Source of the DNA: JAJYZP01 sp049964535
Lineage (GTDB): Bacteria; Actinomycetota; Acidimicrobiia; Acidimicrobiales; Acidimicrobiaceae
Direction of reading: 5' to 3'
DNA length: 16,784 nt
Assembly: GCA_049964535.1 (NCBI GenBank)
Contig: JBMFXG010000036.1
Span: 1-16,784 of the forward strand
The notes under the pieces were generated by a model. The model was not told where the DNA came from. It saw nothing but the letters and a program-made list of their open reading frames with translations, and did not search any database. Shown here piece by piece: positions 7,519 through 15,098 of this stretch. The translations under genes were made by a program, and so were the position numbers. Each line of letters starts with the position of its first letter. Positions within the stretch are counted from its first letter, which is position 1.

Positions 7519-8127
7519 TCAGTCAGACTTCAAGCGAGAATCTCGCAGCTGCGATATCTTTGCCAAGATCGTTCTACGTCGGCGATGCTCGAGCTCATAG
7601 ACCTCAATCTCTGAGAGTTGCACATCGCTCAATCGAGCAAACTCAGCAATCGCTTGACTTGCGGTCAAGGTGTCGTAGGCAGCTAGTCCACCAACCTCCG
7701 TCGGGGCGGAATCGTCGTTTCCGTGGTCGGACGAAGCCCTCTCACTCGGCGGGTTCTCAACGAGATGAGCATCGGCATCGACGCTTCCAGGTGCGCTCGT
7801 TTCCTGTGTCGTCATGACCTTCGAGATGAGGTCGGTAACCCCTGGCGGAAGGCGATCTCCGAATGCATTGAGAACCATCGCCCCAACCTCTCGGACGGCA
7901 CCTTCTGGACTCTGTACGCGATTCTTCACGTACCCGACGGTCATCTTTCCGAGAAACTCCGCTGTCTTGATCTGTCCCTCGAGCAGAGCCTTTCCACTTT
8001 CGGCCGCTTGAGGCGCTGCCGACACGACGGCCGAGACAAGACCGACGGGGAAGTAGACAAAACGCTCGAGCAGTCCCTCAAGAGACTGGTCATTACGGGG
8101 CGTTGAAGCACTCGGCTGTTCTGACAT
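7519..8127 (-). CDS. Lipid-droplet-associated-type protein with C-terminal DUF8129-like domain
   Basis: 202 residues from the ATG at 8125-8127, chosen because GAGGAGG lies 5 nt before it; an in-frame start six codons earlier lacks this. Residues 18-70 form an alanine- and valine-rich amphipathic segment (FPVGLVSAVVSAAPQAAESG and beyond), 105-148 is a polar, acidic linker, and 149-195 is a compact charged domain (LAAYDTLTASQAIAEFARLS... YELEHRRRRTIL). The two-part layout and the C-terminal pattern resemble actinobacterial proteins annotated as lipid-droplet-associated, but this rests on memory of the family, not a search. Such proteins are thought to coat storage lipid or membranes. The upstream DUF4193-type gene is 21 nt away, so the two are likely co-transcribed. 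Confidence 0.6.
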   Translation of the reverse strand: MSEQPSASTPRNDQSLEGLLERFVYFPVGLVSAVVSAAPQAAESGKALLEGQIKTAEFLGKMTVGYVKNRVQSPEGAVREVGAMVLNAFGDRLPPGVTDLISKVMTTQETSAPGSVDADAHLVENPPSERASSDHGNDDSAPTEVGGLAAYDTLTASQAIAEFARLSDVQLSEIEVYELEHRRRRTILAKISQLRDSRLKSD

Positions 8128-8132
8128 ACAGG

Positions 8133-8139
8133 CCTCCTC
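8133..8139 (-). promoter_or_regulatory. Strong ribosome binding site fixing the start at 8127
   Basis: On the minus strand GAGGAGG stands 5 nt before ATG 8127. It decides the start of the lipid-droplet-type gene against the in-frame start at 8145. Confidence 0.75.
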
Positions 8140-8148
8140 TAGCAAAGA

Positions 8149-8754
8149 CTATACGCAGTCTCGACAAAACTCCTTATCCTTGTCTGCCAGCTGCGTCTTA
8201 CTCTTCACCAAGAAGCAAGACAAGCACACGAACTCATCAGGTTGTCGCGGCAGTACACGAGTCGGCTCATCAGATCGCTCGTCACCGACCTCATCGTCTT
8301 CATCATCGATGACCACGACCAAACGCTCGCGCAAAATGTCATCGAGCGATGCTTCTACCTCATCTTCATCTTCATCTTCATCGTCGTCCTCGTCTTCGTC
8401 ATCGTCGCTCACTGCGGCAGACTCAGCCTCTTTGGGCTCGCCAGCGACTACCGTACCGTCGAGATCGAGGTCTATATCATCGAGGGGCTCAACCACGAAA
8501 TCATCGTCGTCGCCGTCAAGGGCCTCAATATCAACGTCATCATCAACTTCTAGATCTATCTCCTCATCGAGATCGATCTCATCGAAATCATCACCCTCAA
8601 AGTCAAGATCGTCGAGATCGGTCTCGGCATCCCCGAGCTCGAGTTCGCCTAACGCAACGTCATCATCGTCTAGATCACCTACTGACGTCGCAAAACCCGC
8701 TTCCTCCTCAGGGAGCTCCGAAGCTCCAACGTCCTTTTTCTTCTTACCTGCCAT
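8149..8754 (-). CDS. DUF4193-type zinc-ribbon protein with long acidic region
   Basis: 201 residues from the ATG at 8752-8754, chosen because AAGAAGG lies 5 nt before it; a GTG and another ATG lie directly upstream in frame. After a basic start (MAGKKKKD), residues about 28-160 are dominated by Asp and Glu, including a nearly pure acidic run at 117-132. The C-terminus, RVLPRQPDEFVCLSC...FCRDC (166-200), matches DUF4193 proteins of actinobacteria: C177-x2-C180 and C197-x2-C200 form a likely zinc ribbon. Family members I know are about 100 residues, so this one is doubled in length by the acidic insert. Function is unknown; a charged tail plus zinc ribbon suggests binding to a basic partner or to a protein complex. 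A possible -10, TAGTAT (8785-8790 on the minus strand), lies in the 82-nt upstream gap. Confidence 0.72.
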   Translation of the reverse strand: MAGKKKKDVGASELPEEEAGFATSVGDLDDDDVALGELELGDAETDLDDLDFEGDDFDEIDLDEEIDLEVDDDVDIEALDGDDDDFVVEPLDDIDLDLDGTVVAGEPKEAESAAVSDDDEDEDDDEDEDEDEVEASLDDILRERLVVVIDDEDDEVGDERSDEPTRVLPRQPDEFVCLSCFLVKSKTQLADKDKEFCRDCV

Positions 8755-8836
8755 CATCACCTTCTTGCCACACTTTCGCCGCCGATACTAGACGCCTCGC
8801 CGTCAGCTCACGCCGAAGAGAGAATTTTCGCTCTAA

Positions 8837-10444
8837 TCAGCTCAAACGAGAACGACTCCTCTCTGCATTTCGTTCTGCATCGACTCGTCCGACGACGTAC
8901 TCTTCATGATCAACATGAGACATCGCCTCTGCAACACGATGATGACCTGCAATATTTCGTATCGCTTCATGCATCTTCTGCGCTACAAAGCGATAGTTTG
9001 GATGCCCGGAAGCTTGAGACCGTAGTTCGATGAGATGCATCGCTTCGCGAGCGTTCATCTCGAGACGAAATCGAACCAGGTACCCCATCGGAACGACGTA
9101 TGAGCTAGCAGAACCGAAACGCTCCGCAAGAAAGCTCTCCGCCTCACTCGCTGCGTCCATCGCATTACCGTAGAGCCCGCCGACTCCGGCGTCAAGCACG
9201 AGCTTGGGAATCACGTATCCCAACGTCGTGGAGGGCTCTATCCAGAGCGGAGTGAGCAAGCGATGACGCTGCAGATCTCTGAATGCACCGTAATCACAAA
9301 CGATCTCGAAACCGTACCGAGTTCGTTCGAAGGCTCGACCAGGTCGATACCTCCTGTTGCTCCGCTCTCCTCGATAGGCTCGAAAGAGGGTGTCCATATC
9401 GTCCGACGTCAGAGAGTTGAGCAAGCCAAGCATCGTCTCAGAGTCAGGACCAACGGACTCAAAGATAATTCCTTCAGCAATTCGAAGCTCACCGTTTACG
9501 TCAAAATCGATCAGACGAACCGACGGTGACAGCGTCTCCGAGTCGCCCGATCGCACGATACCGAGCTGGTTCAGCACCGCTACCGTCGCCTCGCGTCGAT
9601 CACTCAAGTACCGCACCCAAACACCACCGCGATCGGCTCGATCAACACGAGGGAAAAAAGCGGGAGCGACACGGAGCACCACGTCGTAAAGTAAGTCGCC
9701 GTAGTGTCGAGCCTCTGCATAGGGCGATGCTCTCAGGCGATAGATGAGCTGCTCATAGGATTGTGCCGAGCCGAAGATACCGAGATTGGAGAGTGTGCCT
9801 GCAGGTAGGAGTCCACGAGCTGCGTCGAGAGAGGCCGCTCGCACAGCACGGTCTTCGACCTCAGAGCCACCAACCTGGCTTCGTAGGTAGTGCAAAACCT
9901 CTCCTCGAACGGTGTTGTAGCTCTCGAAGAGTCGGTCTACTACCGTGCAGTACCGCTGTACCGCCTCAGAGCTTGGAAGCAGCTCCTCCGGGACGTGATA
10001 TCGAAAGTGTCCGCCCGCATCACGCTCCCCATAGGGAACGTACCTCGTGGACTGTTCTAGATACGACATCAGTCGACCACGTTCGATGATCTTGGTAAGG
10101 ATATTCGAACTCTGTTCGCACGCTACGTGAATGCCCCCCAACTGAGCTACCGAGTCATCGCCATACTCAGCTATCACACGAGCAAAGAGCCGCTCAGCGC
10201 GCACGACCCCCACTCCACGACCATCAGAAAGTTCGTTTCCGCCACTCTCGACGAGTTCTTCATAGAACTCGTCGAGAAAAAGTCGACGAAGGCTCTTGTG
10301 TGTTCTCGAATACCTCGCAAAGAGCGCGGCCTTCACGATCTCTGGAAGATTGATCAGCCCGAAAACGGGCCCATCGACGCTTGTAAAGTAGTGGGAGAGA
10401 ATCTCTGCTTCTCGCTCACTGAAGGACTCTCTAATATCGAACAT
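8837..10444 (-). CDS. FAD-dependent thymidylate synthase (ThyX) family protein with two tandem ThyX-like domains
   Basis: 535 residues, about twice the length of a normal ThyX. Domain 1 (about 85-260) has YGDDSVAQLGG (94-104) and RGRLMSYLEQSTRYVPY (122-138), aligned to the ThyX signature RHR-x7-S; spacing and S132 are kept but His is Gly123. Domain 2 (about 365-500) has RYRPGRAFERTRYGFEI (365-381), QRHRLLTPLWIEPST (392-406) and LIELRSQASGHPNYR (471-485); it keeps RHR (393-395) but the following Ser is at x9. Each domain therefore carries only part of the catalytic motif. True ThyX makes dTMP from dUMP using FAD and methylene-tetrahydrofolate as a tetramer; here the two halves could form a pseudo-dimer, or the protein may do something else. 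It starts 12 nt after helY, with only a weak AGGG before the ATG. Confidence 0.75.
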   Translation of the reverse strand: MFDIRESFSEREAEILSHYFTSVDGPVFGLINLPEIVKAALFARYSRTHKSLRRLFLDEFYEELVESGGNELSDGRGVGVVRAERLFARVIAEYGDDSVAQLGGIHVACEQSSNILTKIIERGRLMSYLEQSTRYVPYGERDAGGHFRYHVPEELLPSSEAVQRYCTVVDRLFESYNTVRGEVLHYLRSQVGGSEVEDRAVRAASLDAARGLLPAGTLSNLGIFGSAQSYEQLIYRLRASPYAEARHYGDLLYDVVLRVAPAFFPRVDRADRGGVWVRYLSDRREATVAVLNQLGIVRSGDSETLSPSVRLIDFDVNGELRIAEGIIFESVGPDSETMLGLLNSLTSDDMDTLFRAYRGERSNRRYRPGRAFERTRYGFEIVCDYGAFRDLQRHRLLTPLWIEPSTTLGYVIPKLVLDAGVGGLYGNAMDAASEAESFLAERFGSASSYVVPMGYLVRFRLEMNAREAMHLIELRSQASGHPNYRFVAQKMHEAIRNIAGHHRVAEAMSHVDHEEYVVGRVDAERNAERSRSRLS

Positions 10445-10456
10445 AACCCTGACATC

Positions 10457-13171
10457 CTACGAAAGCTCGGCCGTCATCTCATCACCGCTACTTTGAACTT
10501 CTGGTCGTTCGACGAGATCCTCACTGTCGTCCACCGCTGAAGAGACCGCAACGACCCCACGCATGAGTAGTCCAACCGCACTTCGAGCCGATCGTCGGGT
10601 GCTCTCGTTGGCGGCAACCTCGCCAATCTGTCGCAGGAGGTCGAGGGTCTGCTTGATATTGCGCACAAAGTCGCCAGGAGGAATCGTGAATCCATCCAAG
10701 GTACGTTCAAGATCGGCACCGTGAGCCCATCGATAGATCAAGAGCCCGAAGCCAATATCGGGTTCACGAGTAATGGGAAGTCGGTGCATCGACTCGTTCT
10801 CTGATAGATCTAACCAGAGATCGTGCAGGGAGCGCATGCGACGCGCAGTACCCTTCGTTGGAGCCTCGATAGCGGCCTTGAAACTCGGCCGACCCTCGTA
10901 GGTCAGTGTCGATACCACTGCAGACAAAGAGGGCGGATCGAGACCATCAAAAATACCGCGGTCGAGGGCCAAGGAACACAAAAGATCGCTCTCAGAGTAC
11001 AGGCGCGACAGTCGCTCCCCTTCTTCGGTCAGACTCCAGCCTTGGACGACTCCATAGAGATCCAAGATGCTCAAAACTCGATCGAGCTGTAAGGCTAGGG
11101 AGGCCTGCTTTGTGTGTATCTTTCGAGCGAGCTCTTCGATCCGCCCGCTCAATCGTTGTCGGCGCCGTACAAAGGTCAGGTGATCCCGAAAGTCTGGGCA
11201 CTGGGCGAGACGCTTACCTTCTTCATCCACGTCGCCGAGTGATCCCGACCGCCCTTGGGCACCGGTCGGAGAAAAGTTCGGTTCGCCACCGACGAGACCC
11301 GGGCCGCTGAACGACTGCAGCGCAAGCGCAGCAACTCGACGGAACTCCTTGGAGTTCGGTTCATACGGCTTGGGTAGGATCTCCGTTCCCTCAACCCGCA
11401 CCACACGCTCATACTGCAGCCCGATTCGATACGCCCGGCCACCTGTCGACACGACGGTCACCTTGATCTTCGATCGTCCTCGAAAGCCAATACTGACGAC
11501 AATAAGCTTCAGCCGGCTATCAGCATCATCGAGTGGCATTGACAAGATATCGCCTACCCGAAGGCGATCGAATCGGACCGAGGAGACCTCACGTATGACT
11601 TCGGTTGGACGTCGGCGCTGATCTCGTTCACGAGACAACAGTTGCGTGGCGTAGCGTTCAATATCACCGAACTCACAGGTGAGAACGCCATCGACCTCTT
11701 CAAATCTGCGACGCATTCGCGCAAGCTCGGCCTCCATCTCCACGACTTCGGAGTCTGCTCCAAACTGGGCGAAGGACAAGTTGAGAAGATGTTTCGCTGT
11801 CGCTTCGTCATATCTCCGAATGAGATTCGTCGCCATGTTGTAGGTCGGTCGGAACGAGGATGAGATAGGGTACGAGCGAGTCTGTGCAAGAGAAGCCGCC
11901 TGCGCAAAGGTCGTGGATGGATTCCAGAGCACGGCGCAATAGCCAATGTCGTCCATCCCTCGTCGCCCTGCGCGACCAGCCAACTGCGTGTACTCTCCTC
12001 CGGAGAGAATGTCATGTCTCTCCCCATTGAACTTCGTAAGCTTCTCAACCACCACCGAGCGGGCTGGCATATTGATCCCAAGTGCAAGCGTCTCCGTTGC
12101 AAAGACCACCTTGACGAGGGCCTGTTCGAAGCAGGCTTCAACGACCTCTCGAAACGGAGGAACCATACCGGCGTGATGGGCCGCAATCCCAGCTTCGAGA
12201 GCGGACATAAACTCGCGGAACCGCAGTGCCGCAAGGTCAGCAGGCGCGATGGAGTCGAGTCTCTCGTCCACGATCTTACGAATAAGCGTCCGCTCGTGGG
12301 AAGAGGTGAGTCTCACTCCTGCGTGCAAGAGCTCACGGACTGCATCGTCACACCCGGCACGAGAGAAGATAAAGTAGATGGCGGGCAACATCGCCGAATC
12401 CGCGAGAAGCTCAACGACATCTGGTCGCTTCGGTGCAAACGCCTTCGGTCGGGCGCCACGACGCAGACCGGTCGTGGAGAGCCACGGCGGGTCGAGATCG
12501 GCTCCAGCTGAATTGAGCCGATCCTCGATAAAGGTCTCCATCATCGCTGTTCTATGAGTCCGTCGATCACCAAAGAGATAGACGTGCTCGAGATCGACCG
12601 GTCTTCGCTCCTCGATGACCGCCTCCATCGAGCCTCGGACGGTTCGCATCCACGTCGCAAACTCCTCAGCATTTGAGACTGTCGCCGAGAGACAGACGAG
12701 GCGGGTCGTCAACGGGAGGTGAATGATCACCTCTTCCCAGACTGCGCCACGATAGGGATTTTGTAAGTAGTGCACCTCGTCTAAGACCACCAGGCCAACA
12801 CGTCCAAGATCATGAGTACCCGCGTAGATCATGTTTCTGAGAACTTCAGTGGTCATAACAACCATTGGTGCGTCAGCACGAATGCTGTTATCTCCGGTGA
12901 GGAGGCCGACGTTCTCGCGTCCAAAGGTCGCGCAGAGCTCATAGTACTTCTGATTGGAGAGCGCCTTCAGTGGAGTGGTATAGAACGATCGCAGGCCCTT
13001 TGCAAACGTGATATCGATGGCATACTGTCCGACGAGCGTCTTGCCAGATCCCGTGGGTGCCGCTACCAGTACGGATTCACCTCGATCCAAGAGATCCATA
13101 GACCTCTGTTGGAACGGGTCGATCGCGAATGCAACGGACTCTATGAAGTGGGTACGCAGGGCTTCAGTCAC
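10457..13171 (-). CDS. helY: Ski2-like DEAD/DEAH-box RNA helicase HelY
   Basis: 904 residues, full length for HelY. Helicase motifs are intact: Walker A APTGSGKT (38-45), TTPLKALSNQK (65-75), the Walker B box DEVH (131-134), SAT (162-164), AHHAGMVPPFRE (331-342), FATETLALGINMP (357-369) and the arginine-finger motif QLAGRAGRRG (396-405). The C-terminal third resembles the DSHCT domain of Ski2/Mtr4 helicases. It is an ATP-dependent helicase acting on RNA in the cytoplasm; the exact role in actinobacteria is not settled. GTG 13169-13171 starts 12 nt after the tatC stop, so it is coupled to the tat genes, and its position after tatC copies the order seen in M. tuberculosis. Confidence 0.92.
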   Translation of the reverse strand: MTEALRTHFIESVAFAIDPFQQRSMDLLDRGESVLVAAPTGSGKTLVGQYAIDITFAKGLRSFYTTPLKALSNQKYYELCATFGRENVGLLTGDNSIRADAPMVVMTTEVLRNMIYAGTHDLGRVGLVVLDEVHYLQNPYRGAVWEEVIIHLPLTTRLVCLSATVSNAEEFATWMRTVRGSMEAVIEERRPVDLEHVYLFGDRRTHRTAMMETFIEDRLNSAGADLDPPWLSTTGLRRGARPKAFAPKRPDVVELLADSAMLPAIYFIFSRAGCDDAVRELLHAGVRLTSSHERTLIRKIVDERLDSIAPADLAALRFREFMSALEAGIAAHHAGMVPPFREVVEACFEQALVKVVFATETLALGINMPARSVVVEKLTKFNGERHDILSGGEYTQLAGRAGRRGMDDIGYCAVLWNPSTTFAQAASLAQTRSYPISSSFRPTYNMATNLIRRYDEATAKHLLNLSFAQFGADSEVVEMEAELARMRRRFEEVDGVLTCEFGDIERYATQLLSRERDQRRRPTEVIREVSSVRFDRLRVGDILSMPLDDADSRLKLIVVSIGFRGRSKIKVTVVSTGGRAYRIGLQYERVVRVEGTEILPKPYEPNSKEFRRVAALALQSFSGPGLVGGEPNFSPTGAQGRSGSLGDVDEEGKRLAQCPDFRDHLTFVRRRQRLSGRIEELARKIHTKQASLALQLDRVLSILDLYGVVQGWSLTEEGERLSRLYSESDLLCSLALDRGIFDGLDPPSLSAVVSTLTYEGRPSFKAAIEAPTKGTARRMRSLHDLWLDLSENESMHRLPITREPDIGFGLLIYRWAHGADLERTLDGFTIPPGDFVRNIKQTLDLLRQIGEVAANESTRRSARSAVGLLMRGVVAVSSAVDDSEDLVERPEVQSSGDEMTAELS

Positions 13172-13183
13172 CTTAGTAGTACC

Positions 13184-13960
13184 CTAGTCTACCTCCGTTG
13201 TTCGCTTGCCTCTCAGAAGTAATCGTCCCACCAGGATCGAGAGTTCGTAAAAGATCGTGAGGGGAATTGCGAGTGCGAACAGAGAGTATGGGTCGGAGCT
13301 TGGTATAAAGATAGCCCCGGCAAGAAAAATCAACACGATCGCCCAACGCCTCCACGATGCCAGTTTCTTTGGCGTCACCACCCTGAGTAGCTCCAGTGAG
13401 ATCAAGATGACTGGGAACTCGAATGCAGCGCCAAACGCAACCATGAGAACGATAATGAAACCCAGATAGCTCTGAGGCGTGTAGAGCGGGTGCACCTGTG
13501 ACCCAGCGGCGCCTTGGAGAAAGTTCAGAGCTTTGGGGAAGACTAGATACGCAGTGTACGCCCCGGAGAGAAACAAAAGCAGCGATATAGTCACGAATGG
13601 GACCGCGTAACGCTTCTCTCCTGCTTTCAAGCCTGGAGCAATAAACTTCCAAACCTGATAGAGCACTACCGGAGAAGCTAGAAAGATCCCGGCATACCCA
13701 GCGATCTTAAGTCGCCAGGTGAAACCATCCAGTGGGCCGGTCACGTACAGCGAGCAGTGTTGCGTTCCTTCTGTGAGGCAGAGGGGATGCAAGAAAAAGG
13801 CCAAAATGATGTGGTAGAAACCGTAACCGACGACTGCGCCTACGGCTACGGCGAGCACCGAGATGATGACACGTCTGCGCAGTTCGCCAAGATGCTCGAG
13901 AAGGCTCATCTCATCGGGAGCCTTCTTTGCTTCGCGAGCTTTCGAACGACGTAGGGCCAC
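13184..13960 (-). CDS. tatC: Twin-arginine translocase subunit TatC
   Basis: 258 residues with six membrane-spanning stretches (about 31-56, 85-103, 118-140, 164-190, 203-219, 226-246). Hallmarks are SLLEHLGELRRR (19-30), the conserved YQVWKFIAPGLKAGEKR (101-117), where E115 fits the conserved Glu of the signal-peptide site, and IPSSDPYS (219-226) before the last helix. TatC is the membrane receptor that binds twin-arginine signal peptides and, with TatA/TatB, exports folded proteins. GTG 13958-13960 is the start, 9 nt after the tatB stop. Confidence 0.95.
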   Translation of the reverse strand: MALRRSKAREAKKAPDEMSLLEHLGELRRRVIISVLAVAVGAVVGYGFYHIILAFFLHPLCLTEGTQHCSLYVTGPLDGFTWRLKIAGYAGIFLASPVVLYQVWKFIAPGLKAGEKRYAVPFVTISLLLFLSGAYTAYLVFPKALNFLQGAAGSQVHPLYTPQSYLGFIIVLMVAFGAAFEFPVILISLELLRVVTPKKLASWRRWAIVLIFLAGAIFIPSSDPYSLFALAIPLTIFYELSILVGRLLLRGKRTTEVD

Positions 13961-13969
13961 GAGCGAGCC

Positions 13970-14461
13970 TTAGTTCAATTCCGGACATCCGGGACGGTAG
14001 GCTTGCTCGCCAACCTCCCGAAGGAATGGATAGCTCTGAGCCGCACCATCGGGCGAGCTCAGAGCCCGATCTCGTTGCGATGTCGGACTCATCGGTTGCG
14101 ACCCAGAGAGCGAGGGCATCGTTTGCTGATCCGCCTGGAGTGGTACCGGATCACCGCTCGGAGTCGTTCCCACAGCAAAAGGGTTGATGAAGGCGGTCGA
14201 AGACGCAAGCTGGCCCTTCAGTGTCTCGATCGAGTTCCTCACCTGAGTCACGGTCTCCGATGCCGAGGTTCGGGCAAGGCCCGTAGAGTCTGCAATCGTG
14301 CTCATCGCAGAGTTTACTTCACCTTGCACCGTTTCACGAATCGATTTGAACGTGTTCCAATATCGACCGGCTTGGCGCATCAGCACCGGAAGCTTGTCTG
14401 GACCGAGAACAATCAGTGCAACGATAGCGACGATGATCAGCTTTGTTGGATCGAGCGTCAT
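13970..14461 (-). CDS. tatB: Sec-independent translocase TatB (TatA/TatB family)
   Basis: 163 residues: a single N-terminal membrane helix (8-19), the hinge LGPDKLP (19-25), an amphipathic helix (about 26-50), and a long polar Ser/Pro/Gln-rich cytoplasmic tail. The LGPxKLP hinge and long tail fit TatB better than the short TatA with FG hinge; in M. tuberculosis the gene in this position is called tatA, so either label is possible. It works with TatC in recognising and exporting folded proteins. The ATG (14459-14461) has no ribosome binding site; a promoter ending 6 nt upstream suggests a leaderless mRNA. Confidence 0.85.
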   Translation of the reverse strand: MTLDPTKLIIVAIVALIVLGPDKLPVLMRQAGRYWNTFKSIRETVQGEVNSAMSTIADSTGLARTSASETVTQVRNSIETLKGQLASSTAFINPFAVGTTPSGDPVPLQADQQTMPSLSGSQPMSPTSQRDRALSSPDGAAQSYPFLREVGEQAYRPGCPELN

Positions 14462-14467
14462 GAGAAC

Positions 14468-14496
14468 ACGCTACCAAAACAAGCCGGCACTGCCAA
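14468..14496 (-). promoter_or_regulatory. Leaderless sigma-70-type promoter of tatBC-helY
   Basis: On the minus strand TTGGCA (14496-14491), a 17-nt spacer, then TAGCGT (14473-14468), then GTTCTC and the tatB ATG. A start 7 nt after the -10 would fall on the A of ATG. The lack of any Shine-Dalgarno sequence fits, because leaderless transcripts are common in actinobacteria. Confidence 0.6.
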
Positions 14497-14580
14497 CCGC
14501 GTCGTTACTACCACACGTACACTACGATCCCGAGGTTATACATGGATGAGAGCCGATATATCGAATGACCTAGCCGGCAC
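14482..14580. promoter_or_regulatory. Repeated and palindromic motifs upstream of tatB
   Basis: AGCCGGCAC occurs at 14482-14490, inside the promoter spacer, and again at 14572-14580, exactly 90 bp apart. Between them CGATATATCG at 14554-14563 is a perfect 10-bp palindrome. These could be regulator sites for the tat operon; chance occurrence is not excluded. Confidence 0.3.
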
Positions 14581-14604
14581 ACGTAGAGCTAAACTCGTCG
14601 CCTC

Positions 14605-14952
14605 TCAGCGATCTGTATCGGGTTGATTGCGAACACTGCTTGCAAGACGATCGATCCAGTTGGGCTCAGCAATCTCGAAATGAAAAGAGATCAGATCATC
14701 AACGACGAGCGGTGGTCCATCGACCCGCTCCTCAAGCTCAGCCGGAAGTCGCCAAAACGAGAGCTTGACCCCAGCGGAAACAAGCACCTCCACAACCTGT
14801 CGATCGGTAGCCTTTGATACCACCAGCCCACAGCCAGGACAGAGAAATGTGTAGGTCGTACCACCCGTATTAGAACAAACCAAAACCTTCAGATCTCGTG
14901 GAGCTAGCTCAACATCGCCACAAGTCTGACAGGTAGCCCGAATGATGGGCAT
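14605..14952 (-). CDS. Conserved actinobacterial zinc-ribbon protein of unknown function
   Basis: 115 residues with two Cys pairs, C8-x2-C11 and C38-x2-C41, and an extra C26 between them: a probable zinc ribbon in the first 45 residues (ATCQTCGDVELAPRDLKVLV, then TFLCPGCG). The second part has ...FWRLPAELEE and DDLISFHFEI, a pattern I associate with small actinobacterial proteins that lack an assigned function. There is no membrane segment or signal. The start ATG 14950-14952 is fixed by AAAGGAG 5 nt upstream. It lies between lepB and tatB, where M. tuberculosis has pafB and pafC; it shows no similarity to either. Confidence 0.75.
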   Translation of the reverse strand: MPIIRATCQTCGDVELAPRDLKVLVCSNTGGTTYTFLCPGCGLVVSKATDRQVVEVLVSAGVKLSFWRLPAELEERVDGPPLVVDDLISFHFEIAEPNWIDRLASSVRNQPDTDR

Positions 14953-14957
14953 GGCGA

Positions 14958-14964
14958 CTCCTTT
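14958..14964 (-). promoter_or_regulatory. Strong ribosome binding site of the zinc-ribbon gene
   Basis: AAAGGAG stands 5 nt before the ATG at 14952 on the minus strand. The 123-nt gap between lepB and this gene shows no convincing promoter or terminator; GCCCCA and TGGGGC could pair only over a long 36-nt or so loop. Confidence 0.75.
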
Positions 14965-15064
14965 CGCACACCTGTAATCCTTACGTCCTCTATATCGACC
15001 CAGAGCCCCAAAGGTTGAGCACTCTCGAAATCAAAGTTGGTTTTTACTGGGGCACGAACTATCC

Positions 15065-15098
15065 GTAGAGACGAACTACCAGTAGAGACGAAACTGCG
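15065..15098. repeat. 17-bp tandem duplication at the lepB 3' end
   Basis: GTAGAGACGAA occurs at 15065-15075 and 15082-15092, a 17-bp period. The second copy lies within the last lepB codons, the first straddles and follows the stop, so the lepB end may have been remodelled by a short duplication. Confidence 0.5.

Noticed and set aside
8180..8791. Plus-strand open frame of 203 codons, very rich in serine, opposite the acidic gene
   Set aside because: It is the antisense reading of the Asp/Glu codon runs (GAT/GAC/GAG read as ATC/GTC/CTC and TCA/TCG frames). It shows no domain or good start signal, while the minus strand has a strong ribosome binding site and a recognisable zinc ribbon.
8349..8909. 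Plus-strand open frame of 186 codons rich in His, Arg and Leu
   Set aside because: Also an antisense product of the same low-complexity stretch, and it runs into the ThyX-like gene.
10127..10540. Plus-strand open frame of 137 codons across the ThyX-like/helY boundary
   Set aside because: It is antisense to two well-supported coding ends and shows no family pattern.
12014..12511. Plus-strand open frame of 165 codons inside helY
   Set aside because: It lies entirely opposite conserved helicase motifs, whose integrity explains the sequence.
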